A DNA stretch of 5,029 bases. It comes from Lachnospiraceae bacterium (GTDB taxonomy: Bacteria > Bacillota > Clostridia > Lachnospirales > Lachnospiraceae). The notes under the pieces were generated by a model. It searched no databases and was not told the origin of the DNA. It saw only the letters and a program-made list of their open reading frames with translations. Within the stretch, counting starts at the first letter, position 1; every line of letters begins with the position of its first letter. The DNA lies in contig JAJBTR010000389.1 in NCBI GenBank assembly GCA_020860745.1, positions 1 to 5,029 of the forward strand, written 5' to 3'. Of this stretch, positions 1 through 5,029 are shown in pieces. The position numbers were made by a program, and so were the translations under genes.

Positions 1-273
1 ACTCAGGTTCGCCTCATAGGCGCGGAAGCGCTTCAGATCCTTCTTTCCCCCATTCGTGCTCTGAAACTCAAAATGCTTCCAACTCCCATCTTCCATGACC
101 AGGTTAAAATCTTCATAGGATTTGTGGAGTTCCAGCTGTACGGTCTCCGTCTGTGTCGCACGAATTACCTTTCCCGGTATTCCCAGATAAGGGAGCAATT
201 CGTCCGCGAAGAACTGCATCATGACTTTCAAAGCCGCATCTTCATGTTGTGAATTTTTGTTTTCCTTCTCCAA
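1..273 (-). CDS. PD-(D/E)XK nuclease-like protein (Rpn/transposase-type), N-terminal part, cut by window edge
   Basis: An uninterrupted minus-strand reading frame of 91 codons runs from a TTG start at 273-271 off the left edge. An in-frame TGA lies at 294-292, so the start must be downstream of it. TTG at 273 is preferred because GGAAAGGA lies 6 bases upstream; the first in-frame ATG (222) would lose the conserved-looking N-terminus. The protein begins MEKENKNSQHED, followed by a helix (DAALKVMMQFFADELLPYL, about 12-30). A nuclease-like core follows: D55 in YEDFNLVM and E69-x-Q71 in HFEFQST fit the Asp and Glu-x-Gln/Lys positions of PD-(D/E)XK folds such as Rpn (recombination-promoting nuclease) and related 'PD-(D/E)XK nuclease family transposase' proteins common in Lachnospiraceae. 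These usually run to about 250-350 residues, so most of the protein lies outside. It is transcribed divergently from the gene at 674. The nuclease assignment rests on motif spacing and remembered family appearance; the substrate is unknown. Confidence 0.75.
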   Translation of the reverse strand, partial: MEKENKNSQHEDAALKVMMQFFADELLPYLGIPGKVIRATQTETVQLELHKSYEDFNLVMEDGSWKHFEFQSTNGGKKDLKRFRAYEANLS

Positions 274-319
274 ATACTGTCCTTTCCGCAATCACAGAAA
301 AAACATTTTTTATATTCCA

Positions 320-348
320 ACTATAGCAGAAAAATAGTGGTAAGGCAA
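320..348 (-). promoter_or_regulatory. Promoter for the leftward nuclease-like gene
   Basis: Read on the minus strand, TTGCCT (348-343) is followed by a 17-base spacer and TATAGT (325-320), with TGC directly before the -10 as an extended -10 element. The -10 matches the sigma-A consensus at five of six positions and the -35 at four of six. The predicted transcript start near 313 leaves a leader of about 40 bases before the TTG start codon, which supports the assignment of that gene. Confidence 0.6.
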
Positions 349-364
349 TGGCTATTGCTTTTTT
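342..364 (+). other. Dyad GCAAT-N4-ATTGC followed by a T run (operator or terminator-like hairpin)
   Basis: GCAAT (345-349) and ATTGC (354-358) form a perfect 5-bp stem with a GGCT loop, which can extend to 8 bp with one G-U pair using AAG at 342-344 and TTT at 359-361. Six Ts follow (359-364), so on the plus strand it resembles a small intrinsic terminator. However, no gene on that strand ends here. On the other strand the dyad covers the -35 of the leftward promoter, so it could equally be a repressor site. Neither role is established. Confidence 0.3.
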
Positions 365-605
365 GATATAGTGAGTTAGTTGCGTTGCTTTTTTGGTTAT
401 GTTGTGATAAATCGTCCGAATACGGATGGAAAACAAGAACCAAAAGATGAAATCTGCCGTCTGTGGAGCAGACAGCGATACTGCTGCAGCCTGGAATATT
501 CTGTTCTTCTGCTTTCGCCATAGCCTGATGATAAGGTAACATAATCTCCTGTGGGGTGCAAGAGAAATCGTAAGCACTTTATAATTTTTGTGGTTTGATT
601 ATATA

Positions 606-634
606 TTGAGCAGGTGAAAGAAATTTGCTATACT
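606..634 (+). promoter_or_regulatory. Promoter for the 583-residue protein gene
   Basis: TTGAGC (606-611), a 17-base spacer and TATACT (629-634) form a good sigma-A-type promoter, again with TGC immediately before the -10 (626-628). Transcription would start near 641, about 33 bases before the ATG at 674. That argues against the GTG at 650, which would sit only about 9 bases into the transcript. Confidence 0.7.
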
Positions 635-673
635 GTTTGACAGAGGTTTGTGGTAGGGAAGGCGGAAGGAACA

Positions 674-2425
674 ATGAATCTATCAGAATTTTTGAATGCA
701 GTAGATGGTATTTGCAAATCAGCCGGGCGGGAAGACCTGGAAAACTTTATACATGAGTTTGCCAGGAGCCTTTCTACCGGGTCGCGCAACGGGTTTCTTG
801 ATTTGCTGCAACAGTGTACAGGAGACAAAGTATTGGATGCAAGGCCTGATCAACAACAGAATTTCACTGTCAGGTATGAACGGATCAAAGAGAACCTGAC
901 GAAAATCGAGGATGGAGAACTGGGGTTGGAAGGCAGTCTTAACGAGGAGTACGACGACTGGTATAACAGCGATGCGGATGAGTTTTTGTATGAGGATCCG
1001 TCTGGAATAGGGCAGATGATTTGTGAAGCATGTGAATTCTTATCGGAATGTGTGGAGCATGGGGAGTACGAGTTGGGGAATGATATAGCGGAGATTCTGC
1101 TGGGGCTTGAAATCCAGGTTGGCGGCGAATATCAGGATTATGCCGGTGATCCTCTGGAAATTAATGAGCTGCCGGGTCATAGGGTCGCGGATTTCAATTA
1201 TGATGAAATGGTGATCTGTGCGCTGCGCCTTGCATACGGCTCCTTTCCGCTGGAGGATCGGGCGGATGTTTTATACCATATGATATCAAGCAGCAAAGCC
1301 GGAAAGGTTACCCTGGAAACAGTTATGCAGAAGGGGGAGGAATTACCGGAGTTTGACGCTTTTTTGCGGCTCTGGGTTTCGTACCTTGGAAATATTACGG
1401 GGCGCCGGGCGCAGGTGTTGCTTGAAGAGGCTTTGGGTCTTACGAATGATGCGGAATTTTTATTGGAGAATGCCAGAATTTATGTGGATCGGCATCCGGG
1501 ACTGTATGAAAAATATCTGAAAAGCAGGAAGTTATCGGACTCCGACGGGCAGATCCGTGTGATAGGGATGGAAGCGCTGCAGGCGATTGATCCCAAATAT
1601 CTGGCTCGAAGTAGAGTGGCGGTGATGATGCTCCCGGCGGTGGGGCGTTTGGAGGATTGGAACCTGTGGGACGTCTGTCTGCTGGAAGCATTTCGCTCCG
1701 ATTCAACGGTCAGAAATTATATGAATCTGAAGAGGTACTGCCATGATTTTTCATCCTGCCGGCATGATCTCACGCGTATCTGCGCTGATATCTATCATCA
1801 CATAGATCCGTACAGCTATTATCGCGCATCTGGAAACGGTGAATTAGAGGAGAACCATGCAGATGTTCTGACGGCATATATGCTTGCTTTTCTGGAGGGA
1901 GATTTTGTGTTTGTCTTGGAGCAGGGAATGGGAAAAAGAGAGGCATTGGGGTGGTCCGGAACATTTATGAAATGCGGACTGGCTGCATTCCTGCTTCTTC
2001 TTTTAGAGAGTGATACATTACCTGTGGGATGCCGGGCGATGTGTCAGATCGTCGATGGCAGTGTGGGTTTTTCCGCGTCGCGCAGTTTGACGGATGTGAT
2101 GCAAACGGTTGGTAATGTCGATAAGGATGATTTCTGGACCAATTTCCTTTTCTGGAAGAAGTCGCTCACTCTGGCACCGGAGCAAAGAGAGACTTTTCTG
2201 AGGAGGATGGAACAGTTGATTGCTGTACGTGTACAGGGAATTATGGATGCCAATCGTCGAAATTACTATGATGAATGCGCTGCGTATGTGGCGGCAATGG
2301 GAGAGGTCAGAGAGTCCGGAGGAGAAAGAAACGGAAAGCAGAGGTTTATGCAAAAGTGCTGTGCACAGTATTCCAGGCGAAGTGCATTTCGCAGGGAATT
2401 GAAAAATTACGGGATGAATGCGTAA
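674..2425 (+). CDS. Uncharacterised helical protein with SWIM-associated-like C-terminus
   Basis: This is a 583-residue protein of unknown function. ATG 674 is chosen because AAGGCGG (659-665) lies 8 bases upstream; a GTG at 650 extends the frame by eight codons but fits the promoter and ribosome binding site poorly. No signal peptide or convincing membrane segment is seen; LAAFLLLLLE is too short and lies in a helical context. An acidic tract (EEYDDWYNSDADEF, about 91-104) is followed by Cys-bearing helices (C117, C120, C126). The middle looks like consecutive amphipathic helices, as in TPR/HEAT-like scaffolds. C356, C362, C370 and nearby His (357, 364, 375, 376) cluster but match no known metal motif. 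The tail, NYYDECAAYVAAMGEV (530-545) then SRRSAFRREL (567-576), resembles the C-terminal region of SWIM-zinc-finger-associated proteins (also somewhat DUF6880-like), yet no CxC...CxH finger is present. It has its own promoter and lies 197 bases before the PHP gene. Confidence is high that it is a gene and low for any function. Confidence 0.85.
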   Translation: MNLSEFLNAVDGICKSAGREDLENFIHEFARSLSTGSRNGFLDLLQQCTGDKVLDARPDQQQNFTVRYERIKENLTKIEDGELGLEGSLNEEYDDWYNSDADEFLYEDPSGIGQMICEACEFLSECVEHGEYELGNDIAEILLGLEIQVGGEYQDYAGDPLEINELPGHRVADFNYDEMVICALRLAYGSFPLEDRADVLYHMISSSKAGKVTLETVMQKGEELPEFDAFLRLWVSYLGNITGRRAQVLLEEALGLTNDAEFLLENARIYVDRHPGLYEKYLKSRKLSDSDGQIRVIGMEALQAIDPKYLARSRVAVMMLPAVGRLEDWNLWDVCLLEAFRSDSTVRNYMNLKRYCHDFSSCRHDLTRICADIYHHIDPYSYYRASGNGELEENHADVLTAYMLAFLEGDFVFVLEQGMGKREALGWSGTFMKCGLAAFLLLLLESDTLPVGCRAMCQIVDGSVGFSASRSLTDVMQTVGNVDKDDFWTNFLFWKKSLTLAPEQRETFLRRMEQLIAVRVQGIMDANRRNYYDECAAYVAAMGEVRESGGERNGKQRFMQKCCAQYSRRSAFRRELKNYGMNA

Positions 2426-2610
2426 ATGGTCTGGCTGGCTGGAAGAAACGGGAAGAGGCAATTAAAAAAGTACACTGAATTTGATATGTGGCAGGATGAT
2501 TTATAAAGAGAAACGTATATTTTGTGAGGAGTTATGTTGAAAGTCACACCTTGTACGGATTAAAAAACATAAATTTGGTTCAATGCGGCTTGTAACGAAT
2601 ACTGCATATG

Positions 2611-2616
2611 AGGAGG
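2611..2616 (+). promoter_or_regulatory. Ribosome binding site that decides the PHP gene start
   Basis: A perfect AGGAGG lies 6 bases before the ATG at 2623. An upstream in-frame ATG at 2608 directly abuts this site and would encode the site itself as Arg-Arg, so the ATG at 2623 is the real start. Confidence 0.9.
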
Positions 2617-2622
2617 ATTACA

Positions 2623-3351
2623 ATGATTGATATATTGGATTCGCACACACATACCCTGGTCAGCGGCCATGCTTACAATACAATCAATGAGATGGTCGTG
2701 GCGGCGCAGCAGAAAGGCCTGGCACTCCTGGCGCTGACGGAGCACGCGCCGGATATGCCGGGAACCTGCTATGACGGATATTTTTATAATCTGAAGATAT
2801 TGCCCAGAAAAAGAGGACAGTTGTGGACATTGTTCGGCGTGGAACTTAATATTCTGAACCGGAACGGAGATGTGGACCTGGAAGAAGAAGCGTACAAAGA
2901 TCTGGATGTGACAATTGCCAGCATTCATCCGCCATGCTATCACGAGACGGACGCAGAGGCGCATACGGAAGCTTATCTGAACGTGATGAAAAAACCATAT
3001 ATCAATATCATCGGACACCCGGATGACGGACGTTTCCCGGTGGATTATAAGCGGCTGGCCGAGAGTGCAAAAGCCTATCACAAGCTGCTGGAGGTCAACA
3101 GCAGTTCTCTGGCGCCTACCACATTCCGCTTAAATGCCAGGGAGAATTATAAGGAAATGCTGTACTGGTGCCGCAAGTATGAGACACCGGTTATTGTCAA
3201 TTCCGACGCGCACGCGGACTTCCTGGTGGGAGAGCACAGGCTGGCTTTTGAACTTCTGGAGGAGGAGCATTTTCCGCGGGAGCTTGTTGTAAATGAGAAC
3301 CTGGAGACGTATTTTTCCTACGTGAATTTTGAGCCGGGAAATGTGAAGTGA
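2623..3351 (+). CDS. PHP-domain phosphatase, YcdX type
   Basis: This cytoplasmic 242-residue metal-dependent phosphoesterase spans a complete PHP domain, close to the roughly 245 residues of E. coli YcdX. All metal-ligand motifs are visible: H8-x-H10 in LDSHTHT, H16, E40-H41 in TEHAPD, E74 in GVELN, H102 in SIHPP, H132 in GHPDDG, and D195-x-H197 in NSDAHAD. These map one for one, with nearly the same spacing, onto the nine ligands of the trinuclear zinc site known for YcdX (H7, H9, H15, H40, E73, H101, H131, D192, H194). Hydrolysis of a phosphoester is therefore well supported, but the substrate is not. A histidinol phosphatase (HisK) is less likely given the length, the YcdX-like spacing and the absence of his genes. 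The upstream gap (2426-2622) shows no clear terminator; TTGAAA (2537-2542) with TTAAAA 17 bases on is only a weak promoter candidate. The gene is followed after 39 bases by an SbcD-like gene and is probably co-transcribed with it. Confidence 0.93.
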   Translation: MIDILDSHTHTLVSGHAYNTINEMVVAAQQKGLALLALTEHAPDMPGTCYDGYFYNLKILPRKRGQLWTLFGVELNILNRNGDVDLEEEAYKDLDVTIASIHPPCYHETDAEAHTEAYLNVMKKPYINIIGHPDDGRFPVDYKRLAESAKAYHKLLEVNSSSLAPTTFRLNARENYKEMLYWCRKYETPVIVNSDAHADFLVGEHRLAFELLEEEHFPRELVVNENLETYFSYVNFEPGNVK

Positions 3352-3390
3352 TCTTCATGAATTTTTAAAATCAGGGGAGGAGCCGGGCAC

Positions 3391-4677
3391 ATGCGTTTGA
3401 TTCACTGTGCGGACCTGCACCTGGATTCCGGGATGCGGTCGAATTTAAGCAAAGAAAAAGCGAGAGAACGGAAAAAGGAGCTGTTGCTGACTTTTCAGCG
3501 GATGGTGGACTACGCCGCAGAGCATGAGGTATCGGCGATCCTGATCGCGGGAGATCTGTTTGATACACGGCAGATTTCCGCCACAGCCCGTCATGCGGTC
3601 TGGGATGCGGTGTGCAGCCACAGTGAGATTACTTTTTTCTATTTAAAAGGAAATCACGATACGGAACATTTTCTGGCGGAACGCGAGGCTTTGCCGGAAA
3701 ATTTTAAAGTGTTCGGCACGGAGTGGACTTCTTATCCGCTGGAGGAGCGGATTGTTGTCTCCGGGCTGGAACTTTCGGAGGAGAACGCGGGGAGCGCGTT
3801 TCATTCTCTGGTGCTGCGGCCGGAGGATTTTAACATTGTTATGCTCCACGGACAGGAGACGAAGACCGGGGCGCGGGATAAGGCGCAGATCATCCGTCTT
3901 CGGGAATTGAAGCATAAGGGGATTGACTATCTGGCGCTGGGGCATGTGCACGCTTATAAGGAGGGAAAGGTGGATGCCCGCGGCGTCTGGTGTTATCCGG
4001 GATGCCTGGAGGGGCGCGGTTTCGATGAGTGCGGTGAGCACGGATTTGTCCTGCTGGATGTGGATGAAGAGCATGGAACCTGTAAGCGGGAGTTTGTGCC
4101 CTTTGCCGGAAGGCGGCTCTGGGAAGTACCGGTGGATGTCAGCGGGTGCGGGCAGACGACGGAAATGCTGGAGTGTGTAAGAGAAGCGTTATGCAGGCAG
4201 TCGGAGAAAAGATTGCAAGAGGGACAGGTAATTGGGGGAGAGATATTTGAGCATTCCATATTAGAGAGACAGGGAAGTTCGGATATATCAATTCCGGCAC
4301 ATTCAGAGAGTGTACCTGGAAAAACGGGAGAAGCAGTTATTACAGAAAATGACAGTGAAAACCCGCTCCGACAACATGCCATCACCGGAAATGATCTCGT
4401 AAAAATCGTCCTGACCGGGGAACTGGATGTGGAAGCAGCGCAGATTGATCTGGAGTATCTCCGGAAAGCTCTGGAGCCCGATTATTATTTTGTGAAGATT
4501 TCTGATGAGACGAAGCTGCGGGTGGATGCTGATCGGTTTTTGCTCGACGAGTCTTTGAAAGGAGAGTTTGTCCGCACAGTGATGGCAGCAGAGGAACTTT
4601 CAGAGGAAGAGCGGGCTGCGGTGGTCCGCTGCGGATTGCGGGCGATTGCCGGGGAGGAGGTGTTGGGATGCGACTGA
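3391..4677 (+). CDS. SbcD/Mre11-like metallophosphoesterase (YhaO-like DNA repair exonuclease)
   Basis: This 428-residue protein is probably the nuclease subunit of an Mre11-Rad50 (SbcCD)-type complex acting on DNA ends or hairpins. The calcineurin-like phosphoesterase motifs occur in order: D8-x-H10 in CADLHLDS, G54-D55 in IAGDLFD, N88-H89-D90 in KGNHDTEH, H153 in MLHGQ, and H185-x-H187 in LGHVHAYK. These are the expected two-metal (Mn/Fe) ligands. YPGCLEGRGFDE (202-213) is the usual segment after the last motif. A C-terminal cap domain (about 335-425) includes IVLTGELD and DESLKGEFVR, typical of the clostridial YhaO-like subfamily. Between them, about residues 270-333 (4198-4389) form a polar low-complexity insert that I do not expect in relatives. 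The start ATG has GAGGAG 8 bases upstream and begins with the family's MRLIHCADLHLDS. The stop overlaps the start of the partner ATPase gene, implying translational coupling. Confidence 0.92.
   Translation: MRLIHCADLHLDSGMRSNLSKEKARERKKELLLTFQRMVDYAAEHEVSAILIAGDLFDTRQISATARHAVWDAVCSHSEITFFYLKGNHDTEHFLAEREALPENFKVFGTEWTSYPLEERIVVSGLELSEENAGSAFHSLVLRPEDFNIVMLHGQETKTGARDKAQIIRLRELKHKGIDYLALGHVHAYKEGKVDARGVWCYPGCLEGRGFDECGEHGFVLLDVDEEHGTCKREFVPFAGRRLWEVPVDVSGCGQTTEMLECVREALCRQSEKRLQEGQVIGGEIFEHSILERQGSSDISIPAHSESVPGKTGEAVITENDSENPLRQHAITGNDLVKIVLTGELDVEAAQIDLEYLRKALEPDYYFVKISDETKLRVDADRFLLDESLKGEFVRTVMAAEELSEEERAAVVRCGLRAIAGEEVLGCD
4198..4389 (+). other. Low-complexity insert inside the metallophosphoesterase gene
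   Basis: Codons about 270-333 encode a polar segment rich in Ser, Glu, Gly and Gln, without any recognisable motif, between the catalytic domain and the C-terminal cap. My hand count gives 44% GC for 4201-4380, against 68% for 3961-4020 and 53% for 4021-4080. The reading frame stays open throughout. It is probably a flexible linker that expanded in this lineage; the boundaries are approximate. Confidence 0.5.
4655..4660 (+). promoter_or_regulatory. Ribosome binding site of the ATPase gene, inside the upstream gene
   Basis: AGGAGG lies 7 bases before the ATG at 4668 and is embedded in the last codons of the metallophosphoesterase gene. It supports this start and coupled translation of the two subunits. 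Confidence 0.85.
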
Positions 4678-5029
4678 TCCGGTGCCATATTGAGAATTTC
4701 GGTAAATTACATGATGTGACATTGGAGTTTGAGCAGGGCTGCCATGTCATCCGAGAGCAGAACGGCTGGGGAAAGAGCACGCTGGCGGCTTTTATCCGGG
4801 TGATGTTTTTTGGTTTTGAGGGAGAAAACAAACGGAAAAATATTAAAAATGAGCGGAAACGCTTTCTGCCCTGGCAGGGCGGAGGATACGGCGGGTCACT
4901 GACTTTTGAGACAGGGGGATCTGTCTACACGGTGACGCGTAGTTTTGCGGATAAAAGAATAACTGACAGCTTTGCACTCCGCGATGCGCAGACGAATTTA
5001 ATCAGCACGGATTTTTCGGAAAAGCTGGG
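4668..5029 (+). CDS. SbcC/Rad50-like AAA ATPase (YhaN-like), N-terminal part, cut by window edge
   Basis: The first 120 codons of an SMC-type ATPase are visible; the frame is open to the right edge. MRLIRCHIENFGKL is the typical opening beta strand and 'I-x-NFGK' motif of the RecF/SbcC/Rad50 family. The Walker A loop lies at about 30-38 (EQNGWGKST, with K36-S37 as phosphate-binding residues), but the usual first Gly is Glu30. FIRVMFFGFEGE and FLPWQGGGYGGSL (about 66-78) match the N-terminal lobe of clostridial YhaN-like ATPases. The coiled coil, hinge, signature motif, Walker B and C-terminal lobe should lie outside. The gene overlaps the nuclease gene by 10 bases, as expected for subunits of one complex: ATP-driven clamping of DNA ends to guide the Mre11-like nuclease. 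The family call is strong; the detailed role (YhaN versus SbcC) is inferred from subfamily appearance. Confidence 0.9.
   Translation, partial: MRLIRCHIENFGKLHDVTLEFEQGCHVIREQNGWGKSTLAAFIRVMFFGFEGENKRKNIKNERKRFLPWQGGGYGGSLTFETGGSVYTVTRSFADKRITDSFALRDAQTNLISTDFSEKL

Larger units (their letters stand above)
274..605. other. Divergent intergenic region without a convincing gene
   Basis: Apart from the leftward promoter and the dyad near its -35, this AT-rich stretch holds a direct repeat TTGCTTTTTTG (355-365 and 385-395, 30-base period). It also holds a small hairpin CGTCCG-AATA-CGGATG (413-428, one G-U pair), a hairpin GTCTG-N5-CAGAC (459-473) extendable past one mismatch, and an 8-base palindrome GCTGCAGC (483-490). 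A perfect TATAAT occurs at 580-585 but lacks a recognisable -35. Short open frames on the minus strand (for example 542 to 321) have poorly placed ribosome binding sites, and their 3' part covers the leftward promoter. I see no tRNA, known riboswitch or mobile-element end. Confidence 0.6.

Noticed and set aside
321..542. Minus-strand 73-codon open frame in the intergenic region, with AGGAG before its ATG
   Set aside because: AGGAG lies only 3 bases from the ATG, the product is unrecognisable, and its 3' part covers the promoter of the next gene on that strand. The longer overlapping frame at 577-242 also lacks support.
580..585. Perfect TATAAT as a second promoter for the rightward gene
   Set aside because: No acceptable -35 lies 16-18 bases upstream, and a better complete promoter lies 45-50 bases downstream.
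650..673. GTG start that would add eight residues to the 583-residue protein
   Set aside because: It would lie about 9 bases from the predicted transcript start and has AGAGG only 3 bases upstream, whereas ATG 674 has AAGGCGG at 8 bases.
2018..2461. Long minus-strand open frames opposite the 583-residue gene, and similar frames opposite the other coding regions
   Set aside because: They are antisense shadows of clearly coding frames, with Pro/Ser/His-rich composition and no family resemblance.
2537..2565. TTGAAA and TTAAAA with a 17-base spacer before the PHP gene
   Set aside because: The -10 matches consensus at only three of six positions, so it was not listed as a promoter. The cluster must be transcribed from this gap or by read-through, but the site is not clear.
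2608..2622. Upstream ATG for the PHP gene
   Set aside because: It abuts the perfect AGGAGG used by the ATG at 2623; the extra residues would encode the ribosome binding site.
3342..3366. Hairpin around GAAG-TGAT-CTTC followed by TTTTT at the end of the PHP gene
   Set aside because: The stem is short, includes G-U pairs and overlaps the stop codon, and the next gene starts 39 bases on with its own good ribosome binding site. It is too weak to call a terminator.

Overview
The window reads as a chromosomal segment from a Gram-positive anaerobe of the Clostridia, most likely a Lachnospiraceae-type gut bacterium. This is inferred from strong AGGAGG-type ribosome binding sites, moderate GC content, sigma-A-like promoters with extended -10 elements, and protein types familiar from that group. 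No RNA gene, insertion sequence or CRISPR array is visible.

Layout: (i) bases 1-273, minus strand, hold the N-terminal part of a PD-(D/E)XK nuclease-like (Rpn/transposase-type) protein that starts at a TTG codon and runs off the left edge. (ii) Bases 274-673 are about 400 bases without a convincing gene. They carry two divergent promoters of the same architecture (17-base spacer, TGC-extended -10), one firing left and one right, with hairpins and a short dyad between them. (iii) Bases 674-2425, plus strand, encode a 583-residue, mostly helical, soluble protein of unknown function; its C-terminal tail resembles that of SWIM-zinc-finger-associated proteins, but no zinc finger is present. (iv) Bases 2623-5029, plus strand, form a compact cluster: a PHP-domain phosphatase of the YcdX type, an SbcD/Mre11-like metallophosphoesterase (YhaO-like), and the N-terminal part of an SbcC/Rad50-like ATPase (YhaN-like) that runs off the right edge.

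The last two genes overlap by 10 bases and almost certainly encode the two halves of an Mre11-Rad50-type DNA end-processing complex. The PHP gene sits 39 bases upstream in the same direction and is probably co-transcribed. It keeps all nine metal ligands of the trinuclear-zinc YcdX active site, so a phosphatase or phosphoesterase role linked to nucleic-acid ends is conceivable but not shown. The 583-residue protein has its own promoter and need not belong to that pathway.

The points most worth a second look are the uncharacterised 583-residue protein, a roughly 64-residue low-complexity insert of unusual composition in the metallophosphoesterase, a non-canonical Walker A motif in the ATPase, and the structured divergent intergenic region. 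I see no clear evidence of a wholly new system in the visible part of the window.
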